A stretch of DNA of 64,000 nucleotides. Origin: Arion vulgaris (lineage: Eukaryota; Mollusca; Gastropoda; Stylommatophora; Arionidae). The DNA is taken from contig CM036762.1 of the NCBI GenBank assembly GCA_020796225.1, positions 51,632,407 to 51,696,406 of the forward strand, written 5' to 3'. Within the stretch, counting starts at the first letter, position 1. Each line of letters opens with the position of its first letter. The notes beneath the pieces are model-generated. The model was not told the origin of the DNA. It made no database searches and saw nothing but the letters and a program-made list of their open reading frames with translations. The position numbers and the translations under genes were made by a program. Shown in pieces: positions 50,906-62,204 of the stretch.

Positions 50906-51369
50906 ACTGATGAGATCAATACTAACATCATATTGGAAATTTACAAGCAGCACAGCCTGAAATTCACACAGCAAAATGTGTATTCTGTATGATTTGTTTG
51001 TCACTGACAAAATGTGTATACACAACACACCTATATATCTACTGTATGTGTGGCTGTGTATATATTATACTCATTACAGTTTGCATTACATTTATAAGCA
51101 GCAACCTACTAGATGTTTTTAAAAATAGCTGCTTTGTCTGATGTATAAGTCAAACTCGTAGAATAGACAACTAAGACATTTTATAAATAGAATTAAATAA
51201 TTTATATCTAAATTTAGCATCGGGCCGAATGGATTAGAATGGAGAAACATCTGGGCGAATGGATTCGAGTGGTGGCTCCGATTCGGGAGACCCAGGTTCA
51301 ATTTTGGTACGGGGAAAGGAATTTGTTTGTCTGGGGCATAAATAAAATATCTTAACCTGAACAGTCTCG
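50906..51369. other. AT-rich spacer
   Basis: 51205-51350 has a tRNA-like phrase (cgggagacccaggttcaatt) that may be a SINE head; no other copy was recognised in the window. Confidence 0.4.
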
Positions 51370-51660
51370 CAGTGACTGCACTAGAAATGCAACCATTAAA
51401 TTCCTCAGGCTCATGTCGCCCTTGTCCTGAACTTCATCAAGAACAACAAATTAAATGGTTCGGCCACATAAGCAGATTACCAAAAGGCAGTGCGCCTCAA
51501 AGAGCAATGCTACTCCGAAACAGCGGATACAGAGCAAAGGGTCATCTATGCAAAAGGTGAACCTCAGAAATAACAGAGGTGGTGAAAAAAAACACTATTA
51601 ATGAAGCGCACACAAAAGCCTGTATCTCTTCTTATCCTGACACTGTGAGGCAAAACATGG
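51370..51660 (+). pseudogene. LINE RT C-terminal fragment (family 2, diverged)
   Basis: Frames show HQEQQIKWFGHISRLPKGSA PQRAML and a broken EVVKKNTINEAHTKA-like end. Confidence 0.55.
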
Positions 51661-51829
51661 TTAGAGAAGAAAGACTATTGAGACTGAGATTGTCTTTCCT
51701 CTCTGATGCCTACATGCAATCTGTTTACCAGGACTACTATTTGAAAGTGCAGTACAGTTTGGGTCACTAGACCTAATGTTGACTTTGATCAACTAATTCA
51801 CTGTTATATCTTAGCCGCCCCATATGTTA

Positions 51830-52060
51830 AATCTGAGCTAGACAAATCTATATCATACATTGACACTGGGCAATACAATACAACAGTAAATATAATCTAG
51901 ACATATGTCTATAATCACACAGATACATTGTGAAACAATATATTAAATCTAATCTAGACATGTATATAAACAGACACATGGCAATACAATACAACAGTAA
52001 ATCTAATCTAGACATGTCTATAATCGTGCAGATACATTACGTGAAACACTACAGTATGAA
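51830..52060 (+). repeat. Irregular tandem repeat, about 75 bp x 3
   Basis: Units with taatctagacatgtctataatc-type, cacagatacattgtgaaac and aatacaacagtaaat phrases in changing order. Confidence 0.7.
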
Positions 52061-52129
52061 ATCTACTACTCACTATGTTATACAAAACAATGTGTTTAAG
52101 ATTAAAAGATGTTACAGAACTGACGTCAA

Positions 52130-52365
52130 TAGGAAATGTCAGTATTCCAGTTCACTGACACCAGTTACAGATGTCAGTTTTCCAGTTCACTGATGCCAAC
52201 CCAGTTCACTGATGCCAATGAGAGATACCAGTGCTCCAGCTCACTGCCACCACTGACATTGTTTCAGTTCCCCAATGCCATTGACAGATACAAGTGTCTT
52301 TAATTCCCTGATAGATGTCAGTGTTCCACTTCATCGATGCCCCGAACAGATGCCAAGTGCTTCTT
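52130..52365 (+). repeat. Irregular tandem repeat, about 45-50 bp x 5
   Basis: Recurrent phrases agatgtcagtgttccag, ttcactgatgcca and ccagttcactga; units diverged. Confidence 0.7.
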
Positions 52366-52411
52366 TTTTTAAAGCATTCATTGAGTTCTCAAGTTCCCAT
52401 TTACAGCTATA

Positions 52412-52640
52412 CAAGGGGTTCTGTCTGAGTGGTTAGCTTTGCCAGTAAGGTCATGGGTCGACGACAGCAGCCTTCTGTTCACGAGTGCAATTTTTTTCCC
52501 AGAGACCCTTAGGATTGTTGCCGGAGCTACGGAGTTCATGCTTTGTGCAATATTCTCTGCAGGTGGCGCGCCATTTCTGTGGAGAGGGACCGAGCCATAT
52601 GGGGTAAAATTCAGTGCAACGAAGTCAATCCTTCTGCTTT
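52412..52640 (+). mobile_element. tRNA-derived SINE, family F
   Basis: Head gggttctgtctgagtggtta; body cttaggattgttgccggagc, caggtggcgcgccatttctg; end catatggggtaaaattcagt. Confidence 0.85.
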
Positions 52641-53159
52641 TAAACAGCTGTATGGTTAAAGATCGGACTATACCTGACCACATTTATGGTAAGCTTACAC
52701 TAAGAAATAAGGCTGGCATCTGGTGTACCAGTTGCCAGTGATATTAAAAAAAGGCATGTAAAACAGCAAGCATTGATAACCCATTATAACTCACAATTCC
52801 AAATACTTTTGTTTAAAAAAATACAATAGGAAAACTGTATACACACATTTTTCTCCAAAATTTATCACGCCCCAAAAATTAAAACAATGTTTATTTTTCT
52901 ACCCTTCTTTCATGAATAACTTATCTCACAGCTTATACATCATTGTGAGTAGTACACTATAGCAACTCATAAAATAAACCAACAAATTCGTCCCAAAAAA
53001 ATAACTGGAAATGACCCACACAACAAAATTATATATGCATCATTGCAACCCTGAGAACAAACTTAAAGAGACAATGGTTTTAATGCACATCCAGTTTAAA
53101 AACTGCAACAAAATCATATTTTGTAATGGTGTTGTTTGTATGCATTTTTTTAAATTAAT
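52641..53159. other. AT-rich spacer, nothing recognised
   Basis: No coding pattern. Confidence 0.5.
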
Positions 53160-53480
53160 AGTACAGTTTATATGAGACAAGAAACTGGGTGGAGGTACTG
53201 GTACAGACATGGATCAGAGAAATCACCATTTTTGTTCCTGGGCATGCAAGAGTCAGGGGTAATGAACGAGCTGATAGATTGGCTGGCATCCTATGATATC
53301 AGAGGGAGTTGTAATTGACAGAAATGACATTCTTAACGCACTGAGAGGGTCTTTTCAGGAGAGTTTCAGGGGTGTGAGTCCCCACTTGCAGACCAGACAG
53401 AGAGATTGGTATAAATATTGGTACAGCCCGAAAAGAACGACATACCAAATATGCAAAGAGATCGATTAATCAACATTGAA
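53160..53480 (+). pseudogene. LINE RNase H end (family 4)
   Basis: Reads IREITIFVPGHARVRGNERA DRLAG, then after a stop ELVIDRNDILNALRGSFQES. This is the same segment as YTPGHAGVRGNERADSLANN in the better copy at 25440-26130. Confidence 0.75.
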
Positions 53481-53511
53481 CTGGTGTGTTGGACCGCTGA
53501 ACACTGCTGGA

Positions 53512-53770
53512 TTTGCTGAGTATACAATGAGTATATAGTGTACATGAGACAATAGGTTTTACAATGACTATATAGTGTACATGAGACAATAGGTTTTACA
53601 ATGAGTATATAGTGTACATGAGACAATAGGTATTACAATGAGTATATAGAATACATGAGACAACAGGTATTACAACAGGTATTACAACGAGTATATAGCA
53701 TTCATGAGACAACAGGTATTACAATGAGTATATAGTATACATGACAAAACAGGTATTACAATAAGTATAG
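53512..53770 (+). repeat. Tandem repeat, about 37 bp x 7
   Basis: Units of gagtatatagtgtacatgag acaataggttttacaat type, with small variants. Confidence 0.9.
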
Positions 53771-55233
53771 AAATAATAAATATTATTTGATATTAATTGA
53801 CTACATTAACATATATACAACAGATAAACTAAATGCATCAAATATGAGATAATTATTGGTTATCAAATCAAACTTCACTGCACTTCAGACTGACTCATGA
53901 GTATTTTTGTCTTTCTGCATATAATGTAGAGTATGCATGCTCATGGTTTCTTAACTTGCAGTTATCTGTAGATCTTACTCGTTCTCACATGAGCCGCATT
54001 CTACTTATACTACATGTGATTTCAAGTTCCTCCAGTGTAATGACTGCAGTGTCAGTTCCCTTCTTTACGGTCAGCAAGCAAGGTACTCTTATATAGCTGG
54101 ATTGACCGAAGCATCACATCATTCGAAAACAAAACCAGCATTTTTCTATTTTGAATGTCATTGCTCAAACTACTTGGTCACAATCACTATGTGACTACAT
54201 CCTTAAACAGTATCACATTGACATGCCAGTATTCAGATAATTGCTTAATAAAATAATATACCATTTGTTTAACTGAAAATATCACAGTATCACATTTTGT
54301 TCCACAGATTTTGGTAAATATCAACAAATACAACAAGTTAAAAATAAAATACTGATATGTTCATTACTTTATTGAAGACAACCAAAAAAATACATATATA
54401 TTTATTTATATATGTCGACTCAAAATATGATCAGACTGAAAGTTCCGACATAATTAGCATAATTGCTAATTCTCTCTTTAAATACATGTATATATGGTAA
54501 CAGTAATTACACAACATAATACAGTACAGAACAGAGCAGTGAAATGTTATGAGACTTTACAGCAGTGCTATCCCAATGTTTTTATAAATTAGGATGCATC
54601 TGACTAATGACTATGGAGATGAGAGCGTCGTTTGACAATTGCAATAATAATACTAATAATAAAGTTATGTTAACATAAATAAAAATAAGAACATGAAAAC
54701 ATAATCCTGATTACAAGTTTCATTTTTTTTTTTTATATTGTACTCACGAAAGAGCGAGTCAAACTATTATTCAGAAACATTTTTTCATTCTTGAAATTCT
54801 GATTAACGTTAAAGTCAGAGGCATAAAATGGGGTGCCAGTAATGTATCACATGCAGGAACCTTGTTGGACAGCCCTGATTTACAGGATCAAGTCTTAGTA
54901 TTTGGATGTGAAGTTCATGTTACTCTACCTCGCTATATTTCATTTCCCTGAGTCAGCGAGTCAGGTAACCAGTTAGATTGTTTTAAGATCGCATCTCCAC
55001 TTGGAAATGATCTGAGTGTCTTTTGATTGCAAAATAAGCACTCAATATTTTGACTATTTTTGTGCATATGGTCAACTAAAATCAACCCTAATTACTAATA
55101 ATGAAGAAGATTAACAAAGTACAGCAGTGTTACAAAGTACTGCAACGATAAGTTTGACTTTGTATTTCTTAAAACTGTCACACTTTGTATTTTGTTTATA
55201 TAATCATGACTGTGATGTCAGCTACTTGAAATA
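53771..55233. other. AT-rich intergenic sequence with one dispersed repeat
   Basis: 54558-54890 is related to 47120-47650. The rest has no recognisable feature. Confidence 0.4.
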
Positions 55234-55698
55234 TTGTTTATACTACATAAATATAACATAGGTATTTCTTCTTCTTCTACAATCATTTTTACATGTTCAG
55301 TTATTTTAACAAAGAAATATGTAGCTGCCACGAATCCAGTCGTTAGATTTGTTCTTAAGTTTAGACTCCCGGAGCCAGGTTTGAGACCAAAGTTATTGAA
55401 GGGAGGACGTGTTGGCATGATGAGTTTAGGAGCCTGTGGGACATTTTTTAGTGTCTTTGCTTTCCTCTATGATATTCTGAGGTTGAATAATGAACTGCAG
55501 GCATACTTGCATATACCTGGCTCAGCGTATTTGTCATCTGTCTTCACATGTAACGCTGTCTGTGTGTGTGCCAAATATTATTATTGTCAATGGTCATCGC
55601 TTAAGGAAGCAGTCCGAGATAATCAAACCTTGTGGTATCTTGTAGGTCAACAACACACTCTTCCTGGTTTGACCAGTAGGTGCTTATCCTTTTTTTAA
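55234..55698 (+). other. Unrecognised 154-codon open frame
   Basis: The middle (LKFRLPEPGLRPKLLKGGRV then GMMSLGACGTFFSVFAFLYD) is GC-richer than the flanks and contains a hydrophobic segment. The ends are AT-rich and look non-coding. It could hold one short exon of an unknown gene, roughly 55330-55500, ending at gaactgcag, but no clear splice pair was found. No function is proposed. Confidence 0.2.
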
Positions 55699-55887
55699 GA
55701 AGTATGCACTTGGACTGATACTCGATTTTAGTTACAGCATTAACATTTCTGTAACAAGTAGTATTTAGTTAGATTTTCTTTCTTGTCATTCCTTTGGTGC
55801 TCATAACATAGCATCTCCACTGAGAATATGGCTAATACAATTTCAGTATTTATATTCTATTAGATATTTGCATATCTTCTTGTTTTA

Positions 55888-56065
55888 AGGGGGTCTCTGT
55901 GACTAAGTGGTCTTGCATTCCGAAGATTGAGAGTTTGAATCTGGACAGTGCCATTCTGTTTAGGGGCTTTGTGCTATACTCTCAGCAGATGACATGCCAT
56001 TTCTGTGGAGAGGGACTGAGCCATGTGGGGTAGAAACCCAGTGCAATTAAGCCAACACTTAGTCT
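55888..56065 (+). mobile_element. tRNA-derived SINE, family F (internal deletion)
   Basis: Head gggggtctctgtgactaagt and gagagtttgaatctggacag; end catgtggggtagaaacccag. The central gattgttgcc block is missing. Confidence 0.75.
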
Positions 56066-56396
56066 TTATACCCTTTTTGTATCTTCTTGTTTCATCTGAG
56101 ATTAGCATGTATGCCATGGATATATTTAATTAATAGTTCATACATTGATGTTTATGTCACAGCCATAAGTTTAGTATACAGTGCATGTACAATTGTAATA
56201 TCTTTTCTTCTCATACAGCTCGGGCAGAATATAAACAATAAATATAATGAGTCAAAATGTATCACAGAAGAACAACAGTTCAGACAAGTAGGCTATTAAT
56301 AGCTTTCAGATTAATGTCTCTCTCTCTAACACCAACACATGCACAAAAATGTGTTCATTGTTCCATATTTAATGTTCTAATATTACTTATGATTAC
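56066..56396. other. AT-rich spacer
   Basis: Nothing recognised. Confidence 0.5.
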
Positions 56397-56652
56397 GCCT
56401 GTGTGTTGCCGTGGCCCGCAAGTGAGCTAAGAATAGTAACACTGCAACCTACAAGGCATGTTGTTAGAGGCGACTGAGGTAGGGGAATAGGGAAGATACC
56501 CTAGTAAATTAAAAACGTCGAGAAATCGGATGTACTTGCCTACTTGTAAACGCATAACTGGCTCAACACACAATCTCTCTTAGGCTCAGATCCCATTCAA
56601 ATCACAAAGAGTGGTTTAACAAGTGGTTGATATGGAGCGTTCAAAGAAGAAG
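56397..56652 (-). mobile_element. SINE-like repeat, family B
   Basis: Reverse copy from gcctgtgtgttgccgtggcc to tggagcgttcaaagaagaag. Confidence 0.75.
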
Positions 56653-56869
56653 AAGAAGATGACATGATTATCTGAGCATTTTTATTTTCAATTTTAAACA
56701 TGTCTAACAGTAGTTTTTAGAAGTTGGCTACCAACTCCTATTTTGTACAAGTTTGGGCACAGTTCTGATGACCTGCCAATAATTAATCAGATCTGACATC
56801 ATGATAGTATAACAGACAATATATGTGGTATTGTAAAGTGGGGGTTTTAAGTTCCTAAAATCTTATTGA

Positions 56870-57070
56870 AAATGAAAATCGTGGCATATCCTTTATAGGA
56901 CTTTGCCATAAACCACAGTAATCAAGGCATTACTAACTTTCAGTGGTTTGCCATTGCTTTCTGAACAGTGAGGTCTACTTTTACCCTTAGTAACAATCCA
57001 GTGGAACAAGTTTGCCTCCAAACAACCAGTAACAGAGTTTGAACAAGATACGCTTGGGTTGTGAAAATCT
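56870..57070 (-). mobile_element. tRNA-derived SINE, family E
   Basis: Reverse copy from gaaaatcgtggcatatcctt to cgcttgggttgtgaaaatc; the head is degraded. Confidence 0.7.
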
Positions 57071-57847
57071 TAGCAACCCATCACTAAAAATTGGGTGTCC
57101 TATCAGACGATTCCTCCAGGTTATCGAAAGTTGGAATAGGGTTAACAATCAAAATCTATCAAAATGACTTTGGAGCAGAAACTACAGCGAAAAATTGGCA
57201 TACGTGTTTGGAATAATTGACCGCTGAAATGAATTTAGCGCCCTGATATAACCAAATATGACACCTGTCTTAGGTTGGAATGGGCATGCCTCTGCCATAT
57301 AGAGGCTTAATATCCTACTTAACAAACAAACGCTGAATTGAAAAACTAATACAAATGTTGTGATATGCTGCAGCTCTACATTCCATAAGGAATGTTACGG
57401 AATAATAAAGAGATGTTTTACAAATTGACCAGAGACTACCTTGAAAGACTTGGCACTGCTAAACAGTAATACCATATGTCCACTGGCATGCTAGCTCTAG
57501 TATAGTTCAACTTGATCCTGGATAACAAAAACACAAAGACAAATAACAATGCATCATAAAATTAAACTCCAATAAATAATTTCAATGTTCATATCTCTTG
57601 GCAATGTCCGTGTACATTTTTCTAATGTATATTGCAAACTGCCATATATTAAAACTGCCACGTAAAATCTTTGACATGAAGAGCACACAGAGACGAGTCA
57701 ACAATGCAAGTGTTGGATGTCATACAGTGTAGAATACTTGTACACCAATACACCAACAGTTGACATCTTTCAAGAGTGTGCAACTAAACAAGATAGCTCT
57801 GGAATCAAATTGTGAAGGTAATGGCACCTTCACTAGATGTTGGCTGT
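57071..57847. other. Region 3' of the - strand gene, nothing firm
   Basis: No further exon was recognised. If the last exon is terminal, this is intergenic or 3' UTR sequence. Confidence 0.4.
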
Positions 57848-58091
57848 TCATTTATTAACTAACCTGATAGGTCGACTTGCCACAACTTGCATACCTCTAC
57901 CTGGAAAAATTGGACCGCCCCCATATCTTTGCTGCATAAGCTGTTGCATGAGGGCACCCTGATTGACACCTCTCACTAAACCTTGCCCCAAAAATGCTGC
58001 AGGGTTAGCAGGGCCACCCCGAATGAGAGTAGGACCACCTAGTGTCTGTGACTGCATCAGTGGGCTACCCATCAATCTAGCCGGAATCAAT
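57848..58091 (-). CDS. Unknown Met/Gln/Gly-rich protein, last visible exon
   Basis: The exon follows a strong acceptor (tctttttttccag) in phase 2 and completes an Arg codon. It encodes LIPARLMGSPLMQSQTLGGP, NPAAFLGQGLVRGVNQGALM and QQLMQQRYGGGPIFPGRGMQ, then VVASRPIR. Two endings are possible. The frame reaches TGA at 57848-57850 after LVNK, with AATAAA overlapping the stop. Alternatively, CAG/GTTAGT at 57864/57863 is a donor and the gene goes on. Low-complexity Gln/Met/Gly composition suggests a disordered C-terminal tail. No domain is recognised. Confidence 0.7.
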
Positions 58092-58636
58092 CTGGAAAAA
58101 AAGACATGTCATAGATATACACACGTTAATTATTAAGTAGTAAACTACTTCATTCAAATCTCTCATTTTTAATTTCAGAATGGGACAAATTTGAATCAAA
58201 ATTGAATAAAATATTAGTGTTGCAAACAGTGGACTGTGTGATTCATATCATAGCTTTACTCCAAAAAACCAACTATCATTTCTGAAATGAGTAATCACAG
58301 TGGCGTCATCATCCAGGTCTAACTTAACTTCTCACGCTCAAAGACCACTGTACATAGCAAAAAGCAAGGTAATCCTTCATGGAACTGCTAATAGCGAACG
58401 AAACCAAGCACTAGACAAATATATATTTCTTGAGACTTACACATGTGCTCTCTCTAATACATTTCTCTCTCTCTGAAGAAGAAGAAAAATAATAAGACAT
58501 CAGAGTCGATAAATGACACTAAAAGCAGAACGTTGTCTAGTCTGATGGTCAACTACATGTTGACAGCGGTTGTGGTTCGAAAATACAAACATGAAAACCT
58601 TTCTCTGCATATATTTACCAGGCAATAAAGTCTTAC
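58092..58636 (-). other. Intron of the unknown - strand gene
   Basis: Bounded by GTAAGA at 58636 and CCAG at 58092 on the - strand. AT-rich, no repeat recognised. Confidence 0.7.
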
Positions 58637-59027
58637 CTGATTCCTCTCTGTTGCATTACATTTGCCTGCTGCGTTACTAGAGCACGGTGTCTCATAGCAT
58701 TGGCTTGGAACATGGCTGCATGGGAAATATTACAAGGGGCTGCAACTCTCTGCTGAACAACAGTCTGTCGCGCTAGACCTCCAAGTCCTGTAGTCATTGT
58801 TCGCTGCTGAACAACCATAGTCTGGCCACCACTTGTAAGTGTGCGGTGCTGCATCATGGCAGTAGCCTGCAATCCGTTCGACATTGCCTGCCGCTGCATG
58901 ACGGTGGCCTGTGACATTCCTCCACTGAGGCCTGTGCTCATACTCTGTTGTCTCATTATGGTGGCTCCACCTGGGTGCTGGGCAATATGCACAGATGAGC
59001 TTGTCATAACTGTGGGTCCACCCATTC
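58637..59027 (-). CDS. Unknown Met/Gln-rich protein, middle exon
   Basis: The acceptor ttttcatttgtag is followed by GA, completing a Gly codon split with the upstream exon (phase 1). The exon ends ATCAG before GTAAGA (phase 2). It encodes MGGPTVMTSSSVHIAQHPGG, then a run of degenerate 12-20-residue repeats of the form (A/T)-M-x-x-R/Q-x-M-(S/T)-x-G-L, such as MQRQAMSNGLQ, MMQHRTLTSGGQ and VQQRTMTTGLGG. It ends MRHRALVTQQANVMQQRGIR. These internal repeats indicate expansion of a short motif in a disordered Gln/Met-rich tail. Splice phases join it cleanly to both neighbours. Function unknown. Confidence 0.8.
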
Positions 59028-59284
59028 CTACAAATGAAAACAATGTAAGAGATATTTTAACAAAACAGTAACAAAATGCAACATTAACTATGTGACGCGT
59101 TTGAAACAAGTTTATGCAATCAACATACAAATTCCATTCGTTTCAGACAAAAGATGAGAAAGAAATAATGCAAGCAAGAAAATGAAAAACAAGAAAACTA
59201 TAAGAAATCCTACGTAAAATATGTATATCAATGAAATTATCAATGATACATCTACTGTAAAAATCTTATTATAAAACACCATCA

Positions 59285-59500
59285 ATATCTGTGGCTAAAC
59301 CCTTGCCTTGCGTCCTGAAGGTTGTGGGTTTGAGTCCGGTCTGCATCGTTTTGTTCACAAGTGCATATTTTCCAGAGACCACTAGGATTGTTGCCGGAGC
59401 TGCACGAGTTCGTGCTTTGTACAATACTCTTGGCATACGGCGTGCTATTTCTGTATAGAGGGACTGAGCCAAATGGGGTAAAACCTGGTTCCTTCGACTT
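59285..59500 (+). mobile_element. tRNA-derived SINE, family F, in intron
   Basis: Head gaaggttgtgggtttgagtc; body actaggattgttgccggagc; end caaatggggtaaaacctgg. Antisense to the host gene. Confidence 0.8.
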
Positions 59501-59851
59501 TAGACTCTTTAGATTGTAAGGCCAATAGGGAAAACAAACTTTTGTTCCAAGTAAAAATAATGGAAGTTTGTACTGTAAACTACATTTTGTTCGGTGATGA
59601 CTATATCTCTCACTCTAGCTGTAAACCTCATCCTAATTTCTCACACTGCAACACAAATCCATCGATATATATATAACAGTATCAGATTTCCCAACAGTTA
59701 TCAGTAATTTAACTATAAAGTTTGACCATTTTCATTGCTCCAAGCTCTTTATTTCATATCAAGGGCAATAATTACTTGTTATTTTATTGTGTACTTGTCT
59801 GTCTTGATACATTCGTTCCCTTTGGTTATATTAACATTACTAGAATAATAT

Positions 59852-60105
59852 GAAATGAAAATTGTGGCATATCCTTTACAGGACCTTGTCATCAACCACA
59901 GTAAATGAATTGTTCATTTTCTAGGCACCACTTATACGTTCAGTAATTTGCCATTGCTTTCTTTCCTAACTGCGAGGTCTATTTTTACTGTTCGTAACAA
60001 TCCACGGGAACAAATTTGCTGCCACACTACCACACCGCAAAAAGTTTGAATCAATAACTCTTGGGCTGTGATTGAGCTAACTACCACTAAGCCACAGACA
60101 CCTAC
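59852..60105 (-). mobile_element. tRNA-derived SINE, family E, in intron
   Basis: Reverse copy with gaaaattgtggcatatcctt at the left and ctgtgattgagctaactacc at the right, including the tRNA-like head (gcttagtggtagttagctc on the - strand). Confidence 0.75.
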
Positions 60106-60190
60106 TACTAGTTATATAAATAAACACAATACATCAAATGCTAGGTACATCTAAAAATAAAAACAATCAAAATGATTGATGAACCCTTAC

Positions 60191-62103
60191 CTTGGACCAT
60201 AGCTGGGCCAGTATACATAGAAGGATTGATTCCCGAGACATATGGAAGAGAACAGCCAACGGACATAAAGGGAACCATTGCTGACTGTCTGGCTGCTGCA
60301 GACTTAAATGTTTGATCCCCTGTGCAGAGTGCTGCTTTATGATCATCTTCACGGACAGGCCATACAGGACTAGATGAGGATGATACTGGGGAAGATGTGC
60401 TGGTTGCTGCTTGGTCTTTAGTAGATGTAGCCGTATTAGTAACTGTGTTCTGTGTGGTTGCGCAAGTTTCACTATTGGTGATCTGTGAACTACATAATAC
60501 AGCACCGTCAGTTTTGCCATTAGAACTACTTGCAGGATTCCAAGCAGGACCATTGTTAGTCCCATACTGAGAAACTGTCGACATTTTCGTCAACTCACCA
60601 ATAGCAGCAGTTTGGTAGTGTTCAGCCATGGAATCCTCTTCATAACTTTGATAAATACTGGGGCTTACAGAACTGCATGAAACCTCATCTTCATCTATTA
60701 ATTCTGTTTCCATTTCCTCTGCATCTTCAGTTTGATGTTGTCTATAGGATGAAACATCCTTATCAGTAATAGCACGTTTATATCTCAACATAGTATCTAA
60801 ACTATCAGCTGTTTGTTTGTAACTAGAATCAGTCTCTGCTGTTGATATATGTTGGTACTTATTATTTTGAACAAATGGTATATATTCATCATTCTCTGTG
60901 ACTTTATACTCTTCAAGCGATTGCTTGTATGCCAATTCCTCACCACTAATATCATTTACGGAATAGATAGTTTTATGTGATGCTGCTTCTGTGGAATAAT
61001 TTGATTCTTTAGTAATGTCATCTAGTGTATCCTCATTTCTGTTTAAGAAATTTGAATCAAACCCATTATTGCATATTTCTGAAATCTGGGACGATTCATA
61101 ATGGTCCACAGAATGTGATGGTTGCAGGTTTTGAGTAGTCAATTCTGAGTGGTGATTTTCTATATCAGATGAGAGATAACTGTCATCTCCATGCCCACTT
61201 TGAGTAGCATTATCACTGATCAAATTACAGTCACCATCTGGATAAACTACTGTAGTGCAATGATCAGCAGAATTGTCAGATGATAAGTACCGCTGAATGC
61301 TAACATCTACATTATTTCTACTATTATCTGTAGAATTATTTGTTTCAATACCTGAATGATGATCGAAATGGTTTCTTGCAGTTGAGGAACAGTCCATGCT
61401 GCTGCCAAGTACATGTTTTCTAGTCTCAGTTGTACTAGATTGTTGATTATCATATGATATCTTATTGCTTGTTTCTATCACACTATCAGTAGATAACTTA
61501 GGAATCTGTACTTTGTCGGCAGAATTTGAGCAACTGATCAAAGATGTTGCCCTCGCATAGTCAATAAATTCTGCTGTTTCCAACTCTTCATCACAATTTG
61601 AATAAGATAAGCAATCATTGCTTTCATCACACTGACATTTTGGGGTATTAGTAGTGTCCTCACTAGCCAAAGGACGGATAATGCCGGTTTGACTATCTAA
61701 TGGTTTTAATCTGTGGTCACTATTCAGGGGTTCAGAATCTTCATCAGACATGGCTTGCTCACAATTATCACTGGATAACAATGAGGTTTCACTGGAGGAC
61801 TTCACATCTGCAGATATTGCACACATTGAAATCTCAAAACTCTGACTGCTGTTACCATATCTGGAATCAATATCTGTTTCACATAGATCAACAGGTTTCT
61901 CTTCTTCATTACCAGATGGTTCTGTTTTCATATGACTTAAGCAGGTTTTGGAGCACTGCGCATACAACAGTGTTTTCAAAAACACTGTCTACACATTGGA
62001 TTTCAGAACTATAGACTGTTGCAGGGCTGTGAGTCATGTCTCTAGCTTCATAGTCTGGCATTACTTCAGTGTTGTCAATGTCTTCAGCATCATAAAACTC
62101 TTC
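60191..62103 (-). CDS. Unknown acidic Ser/Thr-rich protein, large exon
   Basis: The exon follows an acceptor (tttttctgtatcaccctgcag) and ends CAAG before GTAAGG. It starts EEFYDAEDIDNTEVMPDYEA and runs about 60 codons. The long frame (about 590 codons to 60191) is one base out of register with this start, so a frame change lies between about 61930 and 61990. The long part begins MKTEPSGNEEEKPVDLCETD: MKTE fits a sumoylation consensus, and PVDLC is close to the PxDLS motif bound by CtBP co-repressors. The rest is dominated by Ser, Asp, Glu, Asn and Thr (CEQAMSDEDSEPLNSDHR, EDAEEMETELIDEDEVS, TSTSSPVSSSSSPVWPV) with no folded domain visible. It ends LPYVSGINPSMYTGPAMVQ. Composition suggests a large nuclear, transcription- or chromatin-related scaffold, but that is inference. 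Upstream exons lie outside the window. Confidence 0.8.
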
Positions 62104-62204
62104 CTGCAGGGTGATACAGAAAAAAGCATTAAGTCATAAGCAATATTAACACAAATTTCAGATATACCAGAAAATGTTTGGTGTGGTAACTAAGTTAGTG
62201 TCAC

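Larger units (their letters stand above)
59028..60190 (-). other. Intron of the unknown - strand gene, containing two SINEs
   Basis: Bounded by GTAAGG at 60190 and the acceptor at 59028. It contains SINE F (59285-59500) and SINE E (59852-60105). Confidence 0.75.

Noticed and set aside
55234..55698. Membrane-protein gene
   Set aside because: One hydrophobic stretch and a GC-richer middle are not enough. The ends look non-coding and no splice pair was convincing, so it is listed only as an unrecognised frame.
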